A DNA stretch of 64,000 nt. It comes from Ruegeria sp. AD91A. GTDB lineage: Bacteria > Pseudomonadota > Alphaproteobacteria > Rhodobacterales > Rhodobacteraceae. Each line of letters starts with the position of its first letter. Positions within the stretch are counted from its first letter, which is position 1. Shown here in pieces: positions 1-8,988 of the stretch. Under the pieces are notes generated by a model. That model worked only from the letters and a program-made list of their open reading frames with translations, ran no database searches and had not been told where the DNA came from. Where the stretch lies: positions 1,922,001 through 1,986,000 of the forward strand of contig NZ_CP031946.1 of NCBI RefSeq assembly GCF_003443535.1. The letters run 5' to 3'. Both the position numbers and the translations under genes were made by a program.

Positions 1-328
1 ATGAGGCCTGCCCCGCAATCGGACGATCCGTTGGATTATAGGCCTCATAGAAGGCCAGCCCGGTCTCGCCGATGCGCACTTCCATCTCGCGGACGACGGG
101 CTTGAATTCCCAAGCCATGTCTTTGGCCTTGGATGCGTCAAACCGTATGGTGACAGTGCGGTCCAGAATTTCTTCGGGGGCGGCTTCGGCAACACCCGTG
201 GTGCCGCCAAATCCGGTAACGCGGCAGAACCAGTCGTAGAACGGTACCGATGCCCAGGCCAGACTGCCCATCAGGACAACCACACCCACGGTTTGGGCAA
301 CAGTTTTCTGAGGACCAGACAGCGCCAT
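1..328 (-). CDS. ctaG: Cytochrome c oxidase assembly protein CtaG/Cox11 (partial, C-terminus outside window)
   Basis: Copper chaperone that delivers Cu to the CuB centre of subunit I of aa3-type cytochrome c oxidase; anchored in the inner membrane with a periplasmic domain. The visible 109 residues begin at an ATG at 328 and show a short cytoplasmic stretch, one membrane helix (about residues 10-30), then FYDWFCRVTGFGG and GLAFYEAYNPTDRPIAG, both characteristic of the Cox11 family. The Cys in FCRVTGF is a conserved family residue; the CFCF copper motif lies beyond the window edge. Its start overlaps the stop of the small upstream gene (TGATG), so it is translationally coupled in a ctaC-ctaB-small ORF-ctaG cluster. 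Subunit III (ctaE) would be expected next, outside the window. Confidence 0.93.
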   Translation of the reverse strand, partial: MALSGPQKTVAQTVGVVVLMGSLAWASVPFYDWFCRVTGFGGTTGVAEAAPEEILDRTVTIRFDASKAKDMAWEFKPVVREMEVRIGETGLAFYEAYNPTDRPIAGQAS

Positions 329-489
329 CAGTTCTGAACCTCTTGCGTGGCCATGTTGAAATCAGTACCCGACACCTTCACGATGGTCAGGCCAAAGATG
401 ATCACGATAAAGGCAGCCAGCGTCAGTCCAACGCCCAGATTGCGGCTGAACCGTCGCTGATGCAGTTCATGGCTTTTGCGCAGGCTCAT
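328..489 (-). CDS. Small one-helix membrane protein of the cytochrome oxidase cluster (CoxF-like)
   Basis: A 53-residue protein starting MSLRKSHELHQRR, with a basic N-terminus, one hydrophobic helix (about residues 18-40) and a short C-terminal tail. The start ATG at 489 overlaps the ctaB stop by four bases (ATGA) and the stop overlaps the ctaG start (TGATG), which is strong evidence that it is a translated member of the operon. An alternative in-frame ATG lies two codons upstream at 495. Small membrane ORFs are common at this position between ctaB and ctaG in alphaproteobacteria; a role in oxidase assembly is inferred from position only. No catalytic motif is visible. Confidence 0.8.
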   Translation of the reverse strand: MSLRKSHELHQRRFSRNLGVGLTLAAFIVIIFGLTIVKVSGTDFNMATQEVQN

Positions 490-1436
490 GACCATCCTCC
501 CAAACCATAGGGCTTCAGCAAGGCTTCGGCCAGAATAGCGCCGAAATGCAGGAAGAGGTAGAGCAGCGAAAGTTTGAAAAAGCTGCGTTCGACCTTGAAG
601 TTGTCGGCCTCCGAGTCATCCTCGGTCCGACGCGAAATTTGCCAGGCGCCGCGCAGGAACAACGCGTTCAACACCAGAGCCACGGTCAGGTAGATGGGAC
701 CGCCGATGCCAGAAAACGCCGTTCCTACCGCCAGAATCGCCAGCAAGCCCGTATAGACCAGAATATGTACACGCGTCGCATGGCGGCCGTGTGTCACGGT
801 CAGCATGGGCACGCCCGCATCGTCATAGTCCGAGCGCATGAACAGGGCCAGTGCCCAGAAATGCGGCGGCGTCCACATGAAAGTCAGGGCAAACATCAGC
901 CACGGCTCAACCGCCATGGATCCGGTCGCAGCCACCCAGCCGATCACCGGAGGGAAAGCGCCAGCCGCACCACCGATTACGATGTTCTGCGGCGTCGAGC
1001 GCTTCAGCCACATCGTGTAGACAGCGACATAGAAAAAGATTGTGAAGCCCAGGAACGCTCCCGCGAACCAGTTGGTCGCAAGGCCCAGCATGATCACCGA
1101 CAGGCCCGACAGGGTCAGGCCAATGGCCATCGCCTCACCCTCTTCCACCTTGCCGGAGGGGATCGGGCGACCTTTGGTGCGTTTCATGACCTTGTCGATA
1201 TCCGCATCCCACCACATGTTCAGCGCACCGGATGCGCCGCCACCTATGGCGATGAACAGAATGGCGCAGAATCCGACAAAGGGATGGACCGGAACCGGGG
1301 CCGCCAGCAGACCGACCAGCGCCGTGAACACGACCAGAGACATCACGCGCGGCTTGAGCAGGGCGAAGTAATCGCCAAAGCTGGCCTCGTCCGCGTGGGC
1401 GGTCGCTGTGCTGGCATTGATGCTTGCGTCGGTCAT
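486..1436 (-). CDS. ctaB: Protoheme IX farnesyltransferase (heme o synthase)
   Basis: Transfers a farnesyl group from farnesyl diphosphate to heme b to give heme o, the precursor of the heme a of cytochrome oxidase; integral inner-membrane enzyme of the UbiA prenyltransferase family. The 316 residues contain the diphosphate/Mg2+ motif N73-x3-D77-x3-D81 (in NMWWDADIDKVMKRT) followed by RPIPSG, and multiple hydrophobic helices, the usual length and organisation for CtaB. The ATG at 1436 is preceded by AAAAGGA at a suitable distance and gives the usual N-terminus; an upstream in-frame extension to 1487 runs into the intergenic region after ctaC and was rejected. Lies between ctaC and the small membrane ORF. 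Confidence 0.95.
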   Translation of the reverse strand: MTDASINASTATAHADEASFGDYFALLKPRVMSLVVFTALVGLLAAPVPVHPFVGFCAILFIAIGGGASGALNMWWDADIDKVMKRTKGRPIPSGKVEEGEAMAIGLTLSGLSVIMLGLATNWFAGAFLGFTIFFYVAVYTMWLKRSTPQNIVIGGAAGAFPPVIGWVAATGSMAVEPWLMFALTFMWTPPHFWALALFMRSDYDDAGVPMLTVTHGRHATRVHILVYTGLLAILAVGTAFSGIGGPIYLTVALVLNALFLRGAWQISRRTEDDSEADNFKVERSFFKLSLLYLFLHFGAILAEALLKPYGLGGWS

Positions 1437-1523
1437 CTCGGGTCCTTTTGGGGCGAAAGCTGTGCGGTCAGCCCGCACAGCCTGCATTTCGTGTCAGGCA
1501 GGTTTAACCCGCCCTCAGCGTGC

Positions 1524-2435
1524 TCAGTTCGAAGCAACCTGATAGTTTTGCGGCAGACCAGCATATTCTTCGATCGCGCCTTGCAGCCACTGGTCATAAG
1601 CTTCCTGGCTGACGACTTTGACGGTGATCGGCATATAAGCGTGGTCTTTGCCGCAGAGTTCCGAGCACTGACCAAAGTAGATGCCTTCTTTCTCGGCCTC
1701 GAACCACAGTTCTGCCAGACGTCCGGGCACGCCATCCTGCTTCACGCCGAAGGACGGGATGGTCCAGGAGTGGATCACGTCAGACGCGGTAACCTGCATC
1801 ACGACAACCTTGCCAACCGGAACGACCACGGCGGTATCGGTGGCCAACAGCCATTCGTCATCGCTGTAACCAGCATCTGCCAGCTTCGCGCGCATAGCGT
1901 CATCCAGAACAAACGGGGTCACGTCCGCGTCAGCGGGGCGCGCGCCCTCATCCAGAGTGGCGGGATGACCCAGCAGGTAGCTGTCGAACGCGAAATCGTG
2001 ATCGACATATTCATAGGTCCAGTACCACTGGTTGCCGACGACTTTGATGGTGACATCGCCTTCAGGGATTTCCTGCTGTTTGAACAGAACCGGCAGCGAA
2101 AACGCACCGATGAAGACCAGAATCAGGATGGGGCCAAGGGTCCACGCAATCTCAACCGGGGTGTAGTGCGAAAACCGTGCCGGCTTGGGGTTAACACGTT
2201 CGTTGTAGCGCACGATGCAGTAAACCAGCAGACCGGCTACCAACAGGCAGATTGCGGTGATAATCACCAGAATCATGCCGTCCAGACGCTGAATTCCTGT
2301 GGCAAGGCTGGTGGCCGCGGGTTGAAAACCCATACCGCCGTCAACCGGCTTGCCAATAATCTCAAGCTCCTGAGCCATGGCTGGAAGGCTGGAGAGGGCT
2401 GTCATAAACCCTGAAAGCATCAAAGCATTCTTCAT
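1524..2435 (-). CDS. ctaC: Cytochrome c oxidase subunit II
   Basis: Carries the binuclear CuA centre that receives electrons from cytochrome c and passes them to heme a of subunit I in the aa3 oxidase. The 303 residues begin with a signal sequence ([10 protein letters not shown]...PAMAQ), then two membrane helices (about 52-76 and 96-118) and a periplasmic cupredoxin domain. CuA ligands are all visible: H222, C257, E259, C261, H265 and M268 in the [14 protein letters not shown] region. The start at 2435 follows an AGGACAG Shine-Dalgarno; the longer frame to 2528 lacks family resemblance. First gene of the cta cluster here; subunit I is not in the window. Its promoter region contains an FNR-type palindrome (2579-2592). 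Confidence 0.96.
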   Translation of the reverse strand: MKNALMLSGFMTALSSLPAMAQELEIIGKPVDGGMGFQPAATSLATGIQRLDGMILVIITAICLLVAGLLVYCIVRYNERVNPKPARFSHYTPVEIAWTLGPILILVFIGAFSLPVLFKQQEIPEGDVTIKVVGNQWYWTYEYVDHDFAFDSYLLGHPATLDEGARPADADVTPFVLDDAMRAKLADAGYSDDEWLLATDTAVVVPVGKVVVMQVTASDVIHSWTIPSFGVKQDGVPGRLAELWFEAEKEGIYFGQCSELCGKDHAYMPITVKVVSQEAYDQWLQGAIEEYAGLPQNYQVASN

Positions 2436-2578
2436 GTTCTGTCCTGATCGTTTGATCTTTGCGTCCCTGGCGAAAAGGTGTGAATCGGTCGCACCTCTCC
2501 CGTTGTCTTTGGCCGCGTTAAAAACCATATTCCGTCGGGTAGATAAAGCAAAATGCTTGCGTCAAACAGACGCTATTT

Positions 2579-2592
2579 TTGATCTGGATCAA
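2579..2592. promoter_or_regulatory. Perfect FNR/Crp-family palindrome between ctaC and tldD
   Basis: TTGATCTGGATCAA matches the FNR consensus TTGAT-N4-ATCAA exactly. It lies in the 176-bp divergent region, centred about 150 bp upstream of the ctaC start and 26 bp upstream of the tldD start. On the minus strand a possible -10 (TTATCT, 2546-2541) follows, placing the box near -50 for ctaC transcription. Oxygen (FnrL) or NO (DNR/NnrR-type) control is inferred; members of this regulator family share the half-site and cannot be told apart here. Confidence 0.65.
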
Positions 2593-2611
2593 ACCCGAAA
2601 GGTCCCAACCC

Positions 2612-4033
2612 ATGTCCGACGCCCAGTTTCGCCCCTTTGAAAGCGCTCTTCCGCACGATGAAGCGCTTGCCATATTGCGCTCGGCAACGGATGGCGCCGA
2701 GGATGGAGAGCTGTTTGTCGAGCGACGAAAATCCGAGTCCCTCGTGTTCGATGACGGACGTCTGCGCACCGCGTCTTACGATGCGTCGGAAGGGTTCGGA
2801 CTGCGCGCCGTACAAGGTGAAGTGGCTGGATATGCGCATTCAACTGACGTTTCCATTCCTGCCCTGAAACGGGCGGCGGAAACCGCAAGACTGGCTGTAG
2901 GAGATGGCGGCGGGGTCTTGGCGGATGCTCCGCGCTCCACCAACACGCGTCTCTATACGGACGAAGACCCAATTGAATCTGCCGCGTTCCCGGTCAAGAT
3001 CGAGACACTGCGTGAGATAGACGCCTTCGCGCGCGATCTGGACCCGCGTGTTGTTCAGGTCAGCGCCACGATCGCGGCGGCTGTGCAAGAGGTCGAGATT
3101 CTGCGCCCGGATGGTGTGATGGTCCGCGATGTGCGCCCCATGACCCGAGTGAATGTCTCGGTGATTGTCGAGCAGAACGGCCGCCGCGAAAGCGGATCTG
3201 CCGGTGGCGGCGGTCGGGTTGGCCTGAGCGGGTTGATTGATCCCGCCGACTGGCAGGCCAAGGCACGCGAAGCGCTGCGCATTGCGCTGGTCAACCTGGA
3301 CGCCGTTCCCGCGCCAGCCGGCGTCATGGAAGTTGCGCTTGGCCCCGGCTGGCCTGGCATCCTGTTGCACGAGGCAATAGGCCATGGTCTGGAAGGTGAT
3401 TTCAACCGCAAGGGCAGCTCGGCCTTTGCCGGATTGATGGGGCAGCAGATTGCCTCGAAAGGTGTGACCGTGGTGGATGACGGTACGATTGCTGATCGTC
3501 GTGGCTCGATCAGCGTGGATGATGAGGGCACGCCCAGCGCACGCACGGTGCTGATCGAAGACGGCATCCTGACCGGCTACATGCAGGACCGCCAGAACGC
3601 TCGCTTGATGGGTGTTGCGCCCACTGGCAACGGGCGGCGACAAAGCTATGCGCACAAACCCATGCCGCGCATGACCAATACGATCATGCTGGGGGGCGAG
3701 GCCGACCCGCAGGCTCTGGTAGCTGACATCAAGGACGGTATCTGGGCGGTTGGTTTCGGCGGAGGTCAGGTAGACATTACCAACGGCAAGTTCGTTTTCT
3801 CATGCACCGAGGCGTACCGCGTCGAAAACGGAAAAATCGGTGCACCGGTCAAAGGGGCCACGCTGATTGGTGATGGCCCTTCGGCCTTGAAACGGATCCG
3901 CGGCCTCGGCAACGATATGGCGCTGGACCCCGGCATGGGAACCTGCGGCAAGGATGGGCAATGGGTGCCGGTAGGCGTTGGCCAGCCAACCGTCCTGATG
4001 GACGGGCTGACCGTCGGCGGCTCTGCAGCCTGA
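2612..4033 (+). CDS. tldD: TldD-family metalloprotease
   Basis: TldD, usually paired with TldE/PmbA, is a zinc peptidase that trims unfolded or leader peptides (for example microcin B17 processing and CcdA degradation in E. coli). The 473-residue protein carries the zinc motif HEAIGH at residues 253-258, followed by GLEGDFNRKGSSAF, and the glycine-rich C-terminal region (GDGPSALKRIRGLGNDM) typical of the family; length is normal. I chose the ATG at 2612 preceded by GAAAGG; a TTG-started extension from 2579 would run through the FNR-like palindrome. No tldE partner is present nearby. Divergent from ctaC and closed by a strong terminator. Confidence 0.93.
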   Translation: MSDAQFRPFESALPHDEALAILRSATDGAEDGELFVERRKSESLVFDDGRLRTASYDASEGFGLRAVQGEVAGYAHSTDVSIPALKRAAETARLAVGDGGGVLADAPRSTNTRLYTDEDPIESAAFPVKIETLREIDAFARDLDPRVVQVSATIAAAVQEVEILRPDGVMVRDVRPMTRVNVSVIVEQNGRRESGSAGGGGRVGLSGLIDPADWQAKAREALRIALVNLDAVPAPAGVMEVALGPGWPGILLHEAIGHGLEGDFNRKGSSAFAGLMGQQIASKGVTVVDDGTIADRRGSISVDDEGTPSARTVLIEDGILTGYMQDRQNARLMGVAPTGNGRRQSYAHKPMPRMTNTIMLGGEADPQALVADIKDGIWAVGFGGGQVDITNGKFVFSCTEAYRVENGKIGAPVKGATLIGDGPSALKRIRGLGNDMALDPGMGTCGKDGQWVPVGVGQPTVLMDGLTVGGSAA

Positions 4034-4050
4034 GTCGAACCTAGGATGCA

Positions 4051-4084
4051 GAAAGAGGCGCAGGGTTAACCTTGCGCCTCTTTC
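4051..4084 (+). terminator. Terminator after tldD
   Basis: GAAAGAGGCGCA pairs perfectly with TGCGCCTCTTTC around a 10-base loop, 17 bases after the tldD stop. The T-run after the stem is interrupted (TTTCATCATT) but the long GC-rich stem is convincing. Confidence 0.75.
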
Positions 4085-4272
4085 ATCATTAAACTTGCGT
4101 TTGGTGACAAAAAGCACCTCTTCCTGTGGTATTTATTTTATATTGTTTAATATCAAGATTTTATAGTCGCATCGCCTGACGAGATTAAAATAAATATTTC
4201 TAATTTTCGACGATTCACAAGCTGTTAACCGCCTATCCCGTAAACCAGTTCTGTAACAAGGCGGAGCAACGG
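4085..4272 (+). promoter_or_regulatory. AT-rich upstream region of dprA
   Basis: This 188-bp stretch is markedly AT-rich compared with its surroundings (for example 4130-4210) and presumably holds the dprA promoter. No clear -35/-10 pair with correct spacing is obvious, so the call rests on composition and position. Confidence 0.4.
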
Positions 4273-5397
4273 ATGACCGAAGAGCAGCTTTCTTCCAATC
4301 ACCCCCCACTCCCACCCACCACGGAAGAGGACCGGTTCTCGTGGCTTCGCCTGTTGCGTTCTCGCAAGGTCGGTCCGGCGACATTTCGTCGGCTGCTGCG
4401 CGAACATGGCCCAGCGCAGAACGCGCTGGCCGCGCTGCCTGAAATGGCACGCGCCGTCGGTATAACAGGGTATGAAACCTGCCCTCCCGGCGTGATCGAG
4501 GCGGAACTCAAGGCCGCAAGGGCCGCCAAAGCGCGGCTTTTGTGCCTTGGGTCCGCTGATTTTCCAACGACCCTGAATGATCTGAACGATGCCCCCCCGT
4601 TGCTTTGGGCAGTCGGGGATGTTTCGCTTCTGCAAAAACCATCGATTGCGATGGTCGGCGCGCGAAACTGTTCCTCGCTTGGCGCGCGGATGGCGCGTGG
4701 CTTGGCCTCGGAGTTGGGCAGCAAGGGGTACGTGGTTGTGTCTGGTCTGGCGCGCGGTATCGACACGGCCGCACATATGGCCGCACTGGAGACAGGTACG
4801 GTGGCAGTCATGGCAGGCGGCGTCGATGTGATCTATCCCGCCGAAAACACGGAGCTGGCCCGCGACATCGCCTCCAGAGGCTTGCGGCTTTCTGAGCAGC
4901 CGATGGGTGTAACACCCCAGGCCCGTCACTTTCCGCGCCGAAATCGGATCATTTCGGGGCTTGCACAGGCCGTTGTCGTCGTCGAGGCCGCTGCCAAATC
5001 CGGGAGTCTGATAACAGCACGTGACGCGTTGGATCAGGGACGCGAGGTTCTGGCCGTTCCCGGCCATCCGCTCGACGCGCGGGCCGCCGGTTGCAATCTG
5101 TTGATTCGTGATGGCGCAACGCTGGTTCGATCCGCTGATGATGTTATTGAAGCGTTGCCCCGAACAAACGATTTGGTTTCACTACCGCCCGAACCTCCCT
5201 CTGCACCGATCGCGCGCCCCGCAAGGGACCTGCATGTGCAGATCCTCGAGCGACTCGGTCCCTCACCTATCGCTGAAGATCAATTGCTGCGGGATATCAC
5301 GGTCTCAGCCGGTGAGCTTGGTCCGGCGCTGATCGACCTTGAACTTGATGGGCGAATCCAGCGTCAGCCTGGAGGTCTGCTGTCGCTGGCAAGTTGA
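4273..5397 (+). CDS. dprA: DNA-processing protein DprA
   Basis: Binds incoming single-stranded DNA during natural transformation and loads RecA on it. The 374-residue protein has an N-terminal helical region (about 20-70), a Rossmann-like DprA core with SIAMVGARNCSSLGARMA (124-141), the SGLARGIDTAAH signature (157-168) and PRRNRIISGL (221-230), and a C-terminal winged-helix-like domain (about 310-370) as in alphaproteobacterial DprA. The ATG at 4273 is preceded by GGAG eight bases upstream. Followed by topA, a common pairing. Presence of dprA does not by itself show competence; it is widespread in non-competent bacteria. Confidence 0.95.
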   Translation: MTEEQLSSNHPPLPPTTEEDRFSWLRLLRSRKVGPATFRRLLREHGPAQNALAALPEMARAVGITGYETCPPGVIEAELKAARAAKARLLCLGSADFPTTLNDLNDAPPLLWAVGDVSLLQKPSIAMVGARNCSSLGARMARGLASELGSKGYVVVSGLARGIDTAAHMAALETGTVAVMAGGVDVIYPAENTELARDIASRGLRLSEQPMGVTPQARHFPRRNRIISGLAQAVVVVEAAAKSGSLITARDALDQGREVLAVPGHPLDARAAGCNLLIRDGATLVRSADDVIEALPRTNDLVSLPPEPPSAPIARPARDLHVQILERLGPSPIAEDQLLRDITVSAGELGPALIDLELDGRIQRQPGGLLSLAS

Positions 5398-5486
5398 TCG
5401 AACCCTTGATCTGGCTGGTCCGGTTCCTGAATATCTGTGGTAGCGCACTGAAATCACGGCGCTTTTCCACCTGCAAAAGGAACGCA

Positions 5487-5516
5487 TTGACAATTCCTGC
5501 TTGCCCCACACATTTT
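5487..5516 (+). promoter_or_regulatory. Possible sigma70 promoter for topA
   Basis: A perfect TTGACA (5487-5492) is followed after 17-18 bases by a weak -10 (ACATTT/CATTTT, 5510-5516), about 50 bp before the topA start. Lies in the 167-bp dprA-topA gap. Only the -35 is strong. Confidence 0.4.
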
Positions 5517-5564
5517 GCTCCACCATAGAAGGCGTCAAATTCGTCGAGCGAGGTTTCCCCTTAA

Positions 5565-8192
5565 ATGCCCGTAGTTGTTGTAGAATCTCCGGCCAAAGCA
5601 AAAACAATCAATAAATATCTGGGGCCCGACTACACAGTTCTGGCCTCTTACGGCCATGTGCGGGATCTGCCGCCAAAGGACGGATCCGTCGATCCCGAAC
5701 ACGATTTCTCGATGAAATGGGAAGTGGGGAACGACAGCCGCAAGCATGTCAAAGCCATTTCTGACGCGCTGAAAGAAGACAACGCGCTGATCCTCGCCAC
5801 TGACCCTGACCGTGAGGGCGAAGCAATCAGCTGGCACCTGCAGGAAGCGTTGACCAAACGCCGGTCGATCAAGAAAGACACGCCTGTCAGCCGCGTGACC
5901 TTCAACGCCATCACGAAAGAGGCTGTCACACAGGCAATGCAAAACCCGCGCCAGGTCGACATGCCGCTGGTTGAGGCCTATCTGGCCCGCCGTGCGCTGG
6001 ACTATCTTGTGGGCTTCAACCTGTCTCCGGTTTTGTGGCGCAAATTGCCCGGCGCGAAGTCCGCTGGGCGCGTGCAGTCCGTCTGTTTGCGCCTGATCGT
6101 CGAACGCGAGATGGAAATCGAAGCGTTCAAGCCGGTCGAATACTGGTCGGTCAGAGCACTGTTCGAGACGCCTCGTGGTCAGACCTATGAGGCGCGGCTG
6201 GTCACGCTGGCGGGCAAAAAGCTGGACAAGCATGATCTGGCCAACGCCACGCAGGCGGAACTGGCCGTTCAGGCCGTTACCAGCCGGGCTCTGACCATAA
6301 CCTCGGTCGAGGCCAAGCCTGCCGCCCGCAACCCCAGCGCACCATTTATGACCTCGACCTTGCAGCAGGAAGCAAGCCGCAAGTTCGGAATGGGCGCGCG
6401 CCACGCGATGCAAGTGGCGCAGCGGCTCTATGAGGCCGGATACATAACTTATATGCGGACCGACGGCATAGACATGGCGCCCGAGGCCGTTGCGGCAGCA
6501 CGGGATGCCATCGCCGACCGCTTTGGCGCCGAATATGTTCCGGACAGCCCGCGCATCTACAAGAACAAGGCCAAGAACGCTCAGGAAGCGCACGAGTGTA
6601 TCCGCCCGACAGATATGTCGCGGGACGCCAAGGCCTTGAAAGTCACGGACGAGGATCAGCGCAAGCTTTATGATCTGATCTGGAAACGTACCATTGCCTG
6701 TCAGATGGCAGCCGCCCGCCTGGAGCGCACGACCGTCGAGATTGGCAGCGATGACGGTCAGGTCGGCCTTCGCGCCACTGGCCAGGTCGTGATGTTCGAT
6801 GGTTTCATGCGGGTGTACGAAGAAGGCCGGGATGACATTGCGGACGAGGACGAAAAGCGTCTGCCACAGATCACGCAGGGTGATCCAGCCCGTTTTGCCA
6901 AAACCTCTCTGAAGGATCAGTTCGCCAAGGCGACCAGCGACAGCGGGGACAAGGTTGCGAAAGAGGCGATCCTGTCCGAGAACGAATCTGTTCTGGCGCT
7001 GCAGCATCACACTCAACCACCCCCGCGTTATACCGAAGCGACGCTGGTCAAACGGATGGAAGAGCTGGGGATCGGGCGACCATCAACCTATGCCTCGATC
7101 GTCACGACGATTCAGGACCGGGAATATGTACGCAAGGACAAAAACCGGCTGATCCCCGAGGAAAAGGGGCGGATCGTTACGATCTTCTTGCTGAATTTCT
7201 TCCGGCAGTACGTAGGCTATGAGTTCACCGCCAATCTGGAAGAAGAGTTGGATGATGTCAGCGCCGGGGAACGCGACTACAAGGACCTGTTGGGCAAGTT
7301 CTGGCGTGATTTTTCAGCCGCGATTGGCGAGACGTCCGAGCTGCGGATTTCTGAAGTGTTGGACAGGCTCGACGAAGCTCTGGCTCCGCAGCTCTACCCG
7401 CCGCGCGAGGATGGGTCCGATCCGCGTATCTGCCCGAAATGCGGTACCGGTCAGTTGCACCTGAAGACCTCGCGGACCGGCGGGTTCGTTGGCTGCGGAA
7501 ACTATCCGGAATGTACCTATACGCGTCCGATTGCAGGTGAAGGTGCGGAAGGCGACGAAAAACTGCTGGGCGAAGATGGTGGCGATGAGATCTGGTTGAA
7601 ATCCGGCCGGTTCGGTCCTTACGTTCAGCGCGGCGAACCCACGCCCGAGAACAAAAAGCCGCCCCGCGCGTCGTTGCCGCGAGGGTGGAGCAAGGATGAC
7701 ATGGATCTGGAAAAAGCGCTGACGCTGCTGTCCCTGCCCCGTCAGATCGGCGAACACCCCGAGGGAGGCATGATCAGCGCTAATTTCGGACGGTTCGGCC
7801 CGTATTTGATGCATCAGTTGCCGGAAGAGGCGAAACCGGTTTACGCCAACCTCAAAGACCCCAATGACGTGTTCGAGATCGGCATGAACCGTGCCGTTGA
7901 ATTGCTGGCCGAAAAACGCGCCAATCCCGGACGTGGACGACGAGCCGCAGCGAAACCCCTGAAGGAACTGGGCGAGCATCCCAATGGCGGAGCAATGCAG
8001 GTTCTCGACGGGCGCTATGGGCCATATGTGAAATGGGAGAAGGTCAACGCAACCATCCCCAAGGACATAAAACCCGAGGACGTGACGCAAGAAATGGCCA
8101 TCGAACTGGTCAATGAACGCGCGACCAAGAAGGGCACCAAGAAAAAGGCGGCCCCCAAGAAGAAGGCCACAACCAAGAAGGCGGCGGGATAG
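5565..8192 (+). CDS. topA: DNA topoisomerase I
   Basis: Type IA topoisomerase that relaxes negative supercoils by cutting one strand. The 875 residues begin with a Toprim domain (E7; D80-x-D82-x-E84 in ATDPDREGE), followed by the gate domains with the catalytic Tyr in YITYMRTD (Y296). A single four-Cys zinc ribbon sits near residues 622-650 (CPKCG...CGNYPEC), then three topoisomerase C-terminal repeats marked by SGRFGPYV, FGRFGPYL and DGRYGPYV, and a lysine/alanine tail (KKGTKKKAAPKKK). E. coli TopA has three zinc ribbons; one ribbon plus repeats and a Lys-rich tail is the usual alphaproteobacterial form. The Shine-Dalgarno is weak (GAGG, 13 bases away). Confidence 0.97.
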   Translation: MPVVVVESPAKAKTINKYLGPDYTVLASYGHVRDLPPKDGSVDPEHDFSMKWEVGNDSRKHVKAISDALKEDNALILATDPDREGEAISWHLQEALTKRRSIKKDTPVSRVTFNAITKEAVTQAMQNPRQVDMPLVEAYLARRALDYLVGFNLSPVLWRKLPGAKSAGRVQSVCLRLIVEREMEIEAFKPVEYWSVRALFETPRGQTYEARLVTLAGKKLDKHDLANATQAELAVQAVTSRALTITSVEAKPAARNPSAPFMTSTLQQEASRKFGMGARHAMQVAQRLYEAGYITYMRTDGIDMAPEAVAAARDAIADRFGAEYVPDSPRIYKNKAKNAQEAHECIRPTDMSRDAKALKVTDEDQRKLYDLIWKRTIACQMAAARLERTTVEIGSDDGQVGLRATGQVVMFDGFMRVYEEGRDDIADEDEKRLPQITQGDPARFAKTSLKDQFAKATSDSGDKVAKEAILSENESVLALQHHTQPPPRYTEATLVKRMEELGIGRPSTYASIVTTIQDREYVRKDKNRLIPEEKGRIVTIFLLNFFRQYVGYEFTANLEEELDDVSAGERDYKDLLGKFWRDFSAAIGETSELRISEVLDRLDEALAPQLYPPREDGSDPRICPKCGTGQLHLKTSRTGGFVGCGNYPECTYTRPIAGEGAEGDEKLLGEDGGDEIWLKSGRFGPYVQRGEPTPENKKPPRASLPRGWSKDDMDLEKALTLLSLPRQIGEHPEGGMISANFGRFGPYLMHQLPEEAKPVYANLKDPNDVFEIGMNRAVELLAEKRANPGRGRRAAAKPLKELGEHPNGGAMQVLDGRYGPYVKWEKVNATIPKDIKPEDVTQEMAIELVNERATKKGTKKKAAPKKKATTKKAAG

Positions 8193-8283
8193 GTAGAAAT
8201 ACCTCCCTCCTCCGGGTTTCATTGACTTCCCAATGACGTGGCGGCACAACCTGCCCATCACCATGTCATTGGGGGAGTTTTCC

Positions 8284-8988
8284 ATGAAGAAAGTCTATGC
8301 CAATGCCACCGAGGCGCTCGATGGGGTGCTGTCGGATGGTATGCTGATCGCCGCAGGCGGGTTTGGCCTGTGCGGCATTCCGGAATTGTTGCTTGAGGCC
8401 ATCAGGGAATCGGGCGTCAAAGACCTGACCTTTGCGTCAAACAACGCAGGCGTGGACGATTTCGGCATCGGCATCCTGCTGCAAACCAAGCAGGTCAAGA
8501 AAATGATCAGTTCGTATGTCGGTGAAAACGCAGAGTTCATGCGTCAATATCTGAGCGGCGAGTTGGAGCTGGAATTCAACCCGCAGGGCACTCTGGCGGA
8601 ACGGATGCGCGCAGGTGGCGCGGGAATCCCCGGCTTCTACACAAAAACCGGCGTTGGCACCGTGATTGCCGACGGTAAGGAGCACAAGGACTTCAACGGC
8701 GAGACTTACATTCTTGAAGAGGGCATCTTCGCCGACCTGGCCATCGTCAAGGCGTGGAAGGCCGACGACACCGGCAACCTGGTGTTCCGCAAGACCGCCC
8801 GCAACTTCAATGTGCCGGCAGCGACATGCGGCAAGATCTGCGTGGCTGAAGTGGAAGAGATTGTTCCGCGTGGCGCGCTGGACCCCGACTGCATCCACCT
8901 ACCCGGTATCTATGTGCATCGCATCGTTCAGGGCAAACACGAAAAGCGCATTGAACAGCGCACCACCCGGAAGAAGGAGGAAGCATAA
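8284..8988 (+). CDS. scoA: 3-oxoacid CoA-transferase, subunit A
   Basis: Alpha subunit of a succinyl-CoA:3-ketoacid (or acetoacetate) CoA-transferase, which activates acetoacetate for ketone-body and PHB-derived carbon use. The 234 residues show the family features GGFGLCGIPE (25-34) and the class I CoA-transferase core. The start at 8284 is chosen because GGGGAG lies just upstream and the product begins MKKVYANATEAL as in relatives; the frame extends upstream without family similarity. Its stop overlaps the start of subunit B (TAATG), indicating coupled translation of a 1:1 complex. Whether succinyl-CoA or acetyl-CoA is the natural donor cannot be told from sequence alone. Confidence 0.9.
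   Translation: MKKVYANATEALDGVLSDGMLIAAGGFGLCGIPELLLEAIRESGVKDLTFASNNAGVDDFGIGILLQTKQVKKMISSYVGENAEFMRQYLSGELELEFNPQGTLAERMRAGGAGIPGFYTKTGVGTVIADGKEHKDFNGETYILEEGIFADLAIVKAWKADDTGNLVFRKTARNFNVPAATCGKICVAEVEEIVPRGALDPDCIHLPGIYVHRIVQGKHEKRIEQRTTRKKEEA

Noticed and set aside
546..2414. Long plus-strand open frame (622 codons) opposite ctaB and ctaC
   Set aside because: It runs antisense to two well-recognised genes, has no Shine-Dalgarno and gives a His/Gln/Arg-rich product without domains. It is a by-product of GC-rich codon usage.
5535..7016. Minus-strand open frame (493 codons) opposite topA
   Set aside because: Mirror frame of topA without any recognisable motif.
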